Part shown: in pieces, positions 59,211 through 64,000 of the stretch
Layout: the number at the start of each line of letters is the position of its first letter
Position numbering within the stretch: position 1 is the stretch's first letter
Assembly (NCBI GenBank): GCA_014706295.1
Contig: JACSVZ010000014.1
Location: 73,752,435-73,816,434 of the forward strand
Length of the DNA: 64,000 nucleotides
Reading direction: 5' to 3'
Source: Lycocorax pyrrhopterus obiensis
Lineage: Eukaryota; Chordata; Aves; Passeriformes; Paradisaeidae
Notes under the pieces: model-generated
Told to the model about the DNA's origin: nothing
The model's database searches: none
Seen by the model: the letters and a program-made list of their open reading frames with translations, nothing else
Position numbers and translations under genes: made by a program

Positions 59211-60947
59211 ATCGTGCAGTCCTACATGCTGGCAGCTCTCGGAGCACCAGGAATGCTGCCCGAGGTGGACAAGGCTCTAGGGATGCCTGAGAGGGGCAGG
59301 TGAGCAGGCAGAGCCATGTGGCTCCCCCAGCATCCCCACGAGACACCTGCAGGGCTCTGCAGCCAGCCAGATAGTTTAAAAAGGGATTTCTCTCAGCTAA
59401 GCTGCCTGTGACCCAAGGCAAAGGCAATTACAGAGCAGCTGCTCCCACTGTGCCAGTGATTACAGGGCTAATTGAGCTTTCCTGGCTGCGAGCCTGAGCC
59501 AGGTGGCCAAGGAGGAGCGTTCCCAAACCACCCCACAACCACCACAGTCACAGGACATTCAATCCCAGTGCCAACGAGGGGTAACCTGTTCTGGTCACGG
59601 AAGACGTAGCACTGCCCTCCCGAGAGCTTTCCAGCAGAGTCCCAGGGGAAAACACAACACAGCTGCCCAGATCCCCTGCTGACACAAACTCCTGGCTGTG
59701 CCAGCTCCAGGAAACCTCATTATTTACTCTGACAGGTGCCTCTCTCCAGTCTTTGCTAGCAGGAACACACTGGCAGGTCCGGAGCCCACTTTGGCAGAGG
59801 AGCAAGGAGTCTCATCCTGCATTTTGTGCCTGCTGTTCCTCCCAGCCTCACTTTCTGTTGGAAAAGCGGGAGAGGGGCTGCTTTCCCAAGCATTGCTCTG
59901 GAGGAGGTGGAGGAATGTGAGCAAATCTGGGCAAAGCCGAGTGAAACACAGCGCAGTGTTGAGAAGAGACTGGAGCAAGGAGGGGACAAAAGTGCTGCTG
60001 AGGAGCTGTACAGGTGGGGCTCTGCCGGGACACAGACCGGGAAGTTCTTGCCACAAGTTGTTCCACTGGGGCCACCCCATTACTCCTCATCCCTTGTGAG
60101 GTGGAGGGATGAGAAACATTTCCTGTGGGAGATGTTCCCATGGGATAGGCCGGAGACTTCAGGTGTGAGGTGACTGGCAAGGGAGAGAAGGCCTTGGCTT
60201 TGGGGTTTGGCATTGTCTGGAGCTGTCCTTGAAATGTTTGTGGCAGCTTTCCAGAATTCCCTCAAACCTCCAAACTCCAAAGCTTGGACCATTCATACCC
60301 TGTGTTTAGTCACACTCAGTCCCCTAATTACAGGGGAATATTACCTTCCATTCCCTGGAGCTACGGGAGGATTACGACCCTAGCTGGGCACTGCCTTGAG
60401 GTCTCTGATCAGACATGGCACGACCTGTGTGTGGTAGGTAACAGCATGAGAAGCTGGCAAAAGGTGCAGACATTGCTATGAGGACAGCTGGGCCTCCCAC
60501 GTGGCTATGGAACAGTGGTGTGAGGAAAGGCCAGACTCCACAGGCAGCTGGAGAGAAGCACTGCAGGCTTCCAGGGGCAAGGCCAGAACTTGTCAGCAGC
60601 TGTGTCAGCTGTAGCACGTAATGCCTGGATAATACCAAGGTAAAGGTGTCACAAATACTGAGTTAGACACAGATCTTAAAAAACCCCCCCATGATAGCAA
60701 TGGGGAAAAATAGTTATAGGCTGGTTGTGCCTCTGGGAGGAGACTGAGCAGACAAAGGAAGTACAAGGACTGGGAGAAGAAGGGTCAAGGACTGTGAAGA
60801 GGGATTGCAGAGGTGTGCAGATGTTGTGCCAGTGCCGTGAGGAGGAAGCAGCCCAGCAGCCCTGTGTGTGATCACTCTGCTGGAGCATTACCCACAGCTA
60901 TATTGGCCATGGTGGTACCGAAATCAGTTGATCAAATCCCTGACAAC
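59211..60947. other. Sequence with no recognised gene
   Basis: Mixed-composition DNA right of the inverted repeat. No known exon or repeat family was identified; several short open frames occur in all phases with no supporting signal. Confidence 0.4.
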
Positions 60948-61390
60948 AATGGAGCATTAAGAACCTGTCGTTCTTCATTTGGTCAGATGCATGAGGGGAC
61001 ATCTCCTCTGAAATACTGTGCATGTTGAGCAGAGAAAAAGCTGCTGTTTAGATTCTATATTTTACATACATATTCATTGATTTTCCTGGAATAAGCATAC
61101 ATAGGATAGTCATTTCCCCAAAATCATTAACTTACGTTCCCTTCCCTTTGCACGTGTGTCCTTCTGTCCTGGGGGTCTCTTGGTGGTCACAGACCCCAGA
61201 CTTACAGCTGAGCACGTGAGGAGATGGTGTTACTTTCCGAACATGGAGCTGAGCTGGCACCACTGGGCTGGTTACTCTCCCGTTCTCTTGGTTAATGTTT
61301 GACACGATCCCACAGAACAAGCATTGTGCGGTTCCATAGGACAGTGGGTTTTGAAGAATGAGTATTGTGTGAGCCCACTAGGTGTGCAAA
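60948..61390. repeat. Dispersed repeat copy B (candidate LTR)
   Basis: Homologous to 53,966-54,444 in the same orientation, but diverged. It shares GACATCTCCTCTGAAATACT, GATTTTCCTGGAATAAGC, CCTTCTGTCCTGGGGG and TTGGTTAATGTTTG. A solo LTR is the best guess; ends and target-site duplication are unresolved. Confidence 0.65.
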
Positions 61391-63529
61391 CAGCTCTTCA
61401 TTGGGCACCAGCAGGATGCACACCACGCCTGCTGTCCTGGTGGGGAGCATGGAGAGGAGGGCAGGCCTGAGGACACCCCGGTGAATAGGCTGAGCTCCCA
61501 GCAGAGCAGTGTGGGTGCATCTTCTGTGTGTGAGGACTTTGGCAGCTCCCTGTCGCTTCCTGTCATTGGTGAGAAACAGGTTCACCTTTTTCTAGCTGAG
61601 GAAAGATTGGGAAGGTGACAGAGAACATGAATTTCCATTGGTTTACAGACCAACCTCGCAAGTTCACTCCGCACACCAACCTGTTCAGGACCACATCAGT
61701 CAAGGTGTGTTCCAGGTATGGAGGACAGGCACAGTCTGGCTGCCTCCTCACCCCGAGGGCAAAACCAACAGGCAGCTTTGGTTCTGGTTTCTTCTTGCCA
61801 TTGCTGTGGGTGACCTTTCTGGAAAACTGTGGGATCTAGGTGGAAACAAGCACCACTGGCCAAGGAAGGAAGCCTGCAGGTGACAGGCAGGGCTGCATGC
61901 TGGGTGGGATGCAGACAAGAGGGGATGGCTGGGCAGAGCTGCCTGGGAATCTGGCAGAGTCCAGACACTCCAGCTGAAACTCAGGGTTCTCTCCCCATGA
62001 GTTCCCCTGCTCCCATGAAGTTGTGGAACTATGACAAGACACAGCTGGTGCAGCTGGCAGGAAAGAAATAGCCCACAGAAATGAAAACTGCCCTGATAAT
62101 TCTTTTTGAGACCTCAGTTGGGTTTCTAAGAGCAAGGAACTCACCACGGTGAACTGATTCTCCTTGATAAAAACGTTCTGTGGAGTGGCCCTTCAGGTGC
62201 TGTCCTGGGGTGTTTCTCCAGGCTGCTCCTGCATCATGGAGATGGCTCATCCTTCCTCCTGGAAAAGGCAGCGTTAGCCTGGCCTGGCCCCTCTGCACCC
62301 GCTGGTAAGATGCAGAGGAGCACCAGGGACCTCCCCTCCTGGGGCTGGCCCAGGACGTTTATCAGAGACGCACGACAAAGGTTTTCCAGAGGCCCTGGGG
62401 CAGCCTGGCAGAAGCACCACTGAGAGGCACAGCAGGTGATGCTGGAGCCGTGGTGCTGCTGCCACGCCGGCCCTTTCCCCCACCCAAGGAATCGATATTG
62501 GTACAGCTCTAGTGGCAGCTCTTGGCTTTGTGCCCATGGAAAGGCTTCTCCGTGTCTGCCCGGTGAAGTTCAGCTCGCCCTCCTGCCACCTCCATGGGCT
62601 GCACGGCCCGGCCGTGCCAGGGCAGCGCTCCGGGCCCCTCACACCAGACACGGAGCGGCTCCTGCCAGCCCACGGTGCCTCCCAGCCTCCCAGCACGGTG
62701 TCGGGGCACTGGTGTCCCTGCTGGGCACAGGACCGTCCCTGGTGCTGGCAGAGGACAAGGAGCAGCGGGACAGGGCTGGCTGGCGGCGCTGCTGCTGTTG
62801 CTGTGCCCCCGGCCTCTCCGTGTGGGCATGGGGTGGGCACCACCCATGTGTGACACGGGAAACCATGGGCTGGGTCGTGGCGAGGGGGTTTCCTTTACCC
62901 TCAGAGGTCTCTGTCCCACCAGGCATCCCCAGACAGCCCCTGCCGCCGTGTCCCAGCAACGAAGCTCAGTGTGTGACCGACTGGCCCGGGCCCACCCCGA
63001 CCCCTCTGCCTGCACTGGGTCCAGGCAGCAGAGCGGCTCTGCTCCTCAGGACCACACCTCCTGCCAGGAGCTCTCCTGCTCCTCCTGTCCCTGCCGTGTG
63101 CCACACTCAGGCCACCACGGCCCTGTGGGGACAGCCTGGGCAGCACCTGGGGCAGCTGCCCCCCACGGCTGGAAGGAGGCCGGCACAGCACCCCAAGGTG
63201 CAGTGTGGCGGGGCTGTGCAGTGCTCCTGCCTCCTGCCCTGCTCCTGCCAGGCTGCTGGGACTGTGCGTGGGCTGCTCCCTGCCCAGGGTGTGGCACCCG
63301 GCAGCCTGGGAGGGGTGAGGAGCCAGGCTGAGCACGTATGGCCAGAGAACCCCCACACACAGGGGCCCTGCACACAGGGGCTGGCACTGGCTGGGCGCCA
63401 TGTGTCCCCAGAGCCACTCTGTCACTCCCCTCCTCGGATGGGCAGAAGAGAGGAAATACAACAGAAGGCTGGTGGGCTGAGATAGGGTCAGGCAGGGATC
63501 ACTCAGCAATGACTGTCATGGGCAAAACA
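61391..63529. other. GC-rich sequence without a recognised gene
   Basis: The GC content rises strongly from about 62.3 kb. Frames of up to about 350 codons are open on both strands at once, which is the expected effect of few AT-rich stop codons. None shows a domain, conserved motif or coherent splice pattern. Confidence 0.4.
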
Positions 63530-64000
63530 GACTCATGAGGGTCACAGCCTCCTCTGGGCATCCCCCTGCTCCGCTGTGGGGTCCGCCAGGACTGCAGGTG
63601 GGTCCGTGCCCCCCGTGGACCTCGCCAGGCTGCTGGCAAATCTCAGCTCCAGCACCTGGAGCACCTCCTGTCCTTCTGCACTGACCTGGGCTCTGCAGGG
63701 CTGCTCCTCTCACGTCTTCTCACACCTCTCTTCTCTGGCTCCAGCAGCCCCTGTGAATTAACTTCTTTGTTCTTAACTCTGTTATCCCAAAGGTGCCGCT
63801 GCCACTGAAGTGGCACACAGCTTGGCCAGCAGCGGCTCTGTCCTGGAGCCAGTGGCGCTGGCCCCATGGGACACGGGGGAAGCTTCCAGCAGCTTCTCAC
63901 AAAAGCCACCCCTGTAGCCCCCCTGCTCCCCAAACGTGGCCTCACAAACCCAGCCCAGTACCCAGGTTTGTCCATGTGTGGCCACAGACACCCTGAGCGC
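63530..64000 (-). repeat. Candidate endogenous retrovirus LTR segment, cut by the right edge
   Basis: The plus strand contains CCTCCTCTGGGCATCCCCCT, ACTTCTTTGTTCTTAACTCT, CTGTCCTGGAGCCAGTGGCG and GGCCCCATGGGACACGGGGG, a pattern I recall from songbird LTR elements in the opposite orientation. No retroviral coding sequence is visible. Family assignment is from memory and uncertain. Confidence 0.5.

Noticed and set aside
62436..63485. 350-codon open frame on the plus strand
   Set aside because: The opposite strand and other frames are also open over the same GC-rich stretch; the peptide is low complexity with no domain, conserved motif or splice context.

Overview
The window is vertebrate, almost certainly bird and probably songbird, nuclear DNA. 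The genes are split by GT-AG introns, CR1 LINE fragments are frequent, CpG islands mark gene starts, and the gene order (ZFYVE16, CCDC125, AK6, RAD17, then TOMM5) joins genes that lie on human 5q and 9p. Those two regions are combined on the avian Z chromosome, so a Z origin is the best inference. The left two thirds is AT-rich and intron-rich. From about 46 kb the DNA becomes GC-rich, repeat-rich and gene-poor.

Layout. 0.3-12.0 kb: minus-strand ZFYVE16 (endofin), nine coding exons, with the C-terminal part running off the left edge; its first intron and CpG-island promoter reach about 18.2 kb. 18.4-18.7 kb: a roughly 74-bp tandem repeat full of CRE-type TGACGTCA/TGACATCA sites. 18.9-28.9 kb: minus-strand CCDC125, eleven coding exons, with a CpG island at its 5' end. 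30.6-32.6 kb: minus-strand AK6 (adenylate kinase 6), five exons. 32.95-47.3 kb: plus-strand RAD17, sixteen coding exons, sharing a 385-bp head-to-head promoter with AK6. 48.9-49.5 kb: a long CR1 copy. 50.4-51.5 kb: a GC-rich RING-finger gene that resembles the bird TOPORS-like E3 ligases. 52-56 kb: minisatellite, candidate LTR pieces and CR1 fragments. 56.4-57.0 kb: minus-strand TOMM5 (51 aa, two exons) with a 24-bp minisatellite in its intron. 57.26-59.21 kb: a large, nearly identical inverted repeat around a young CR1. 59.2-64 kb: GC-rich DNA with candidate LTR segments and no recognised gene.

The genes are independent housekeeping loci, not an operon: endosomal FYVE adaptor, coiled-coil protein, nuclear adenylate kinase, checkpoint clamp loader and mitochondrial import subunit. 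The least ordinary items are the RING gene with its Arg-rich tail and a stop codon lying inside its own AATAAA, the CRE-rich minisatellite, the in-frame 99-nt intron of CCDC125 and the inverted repeat beside TOMM5. I found no clear evidence of a wholly new multi-gene system.
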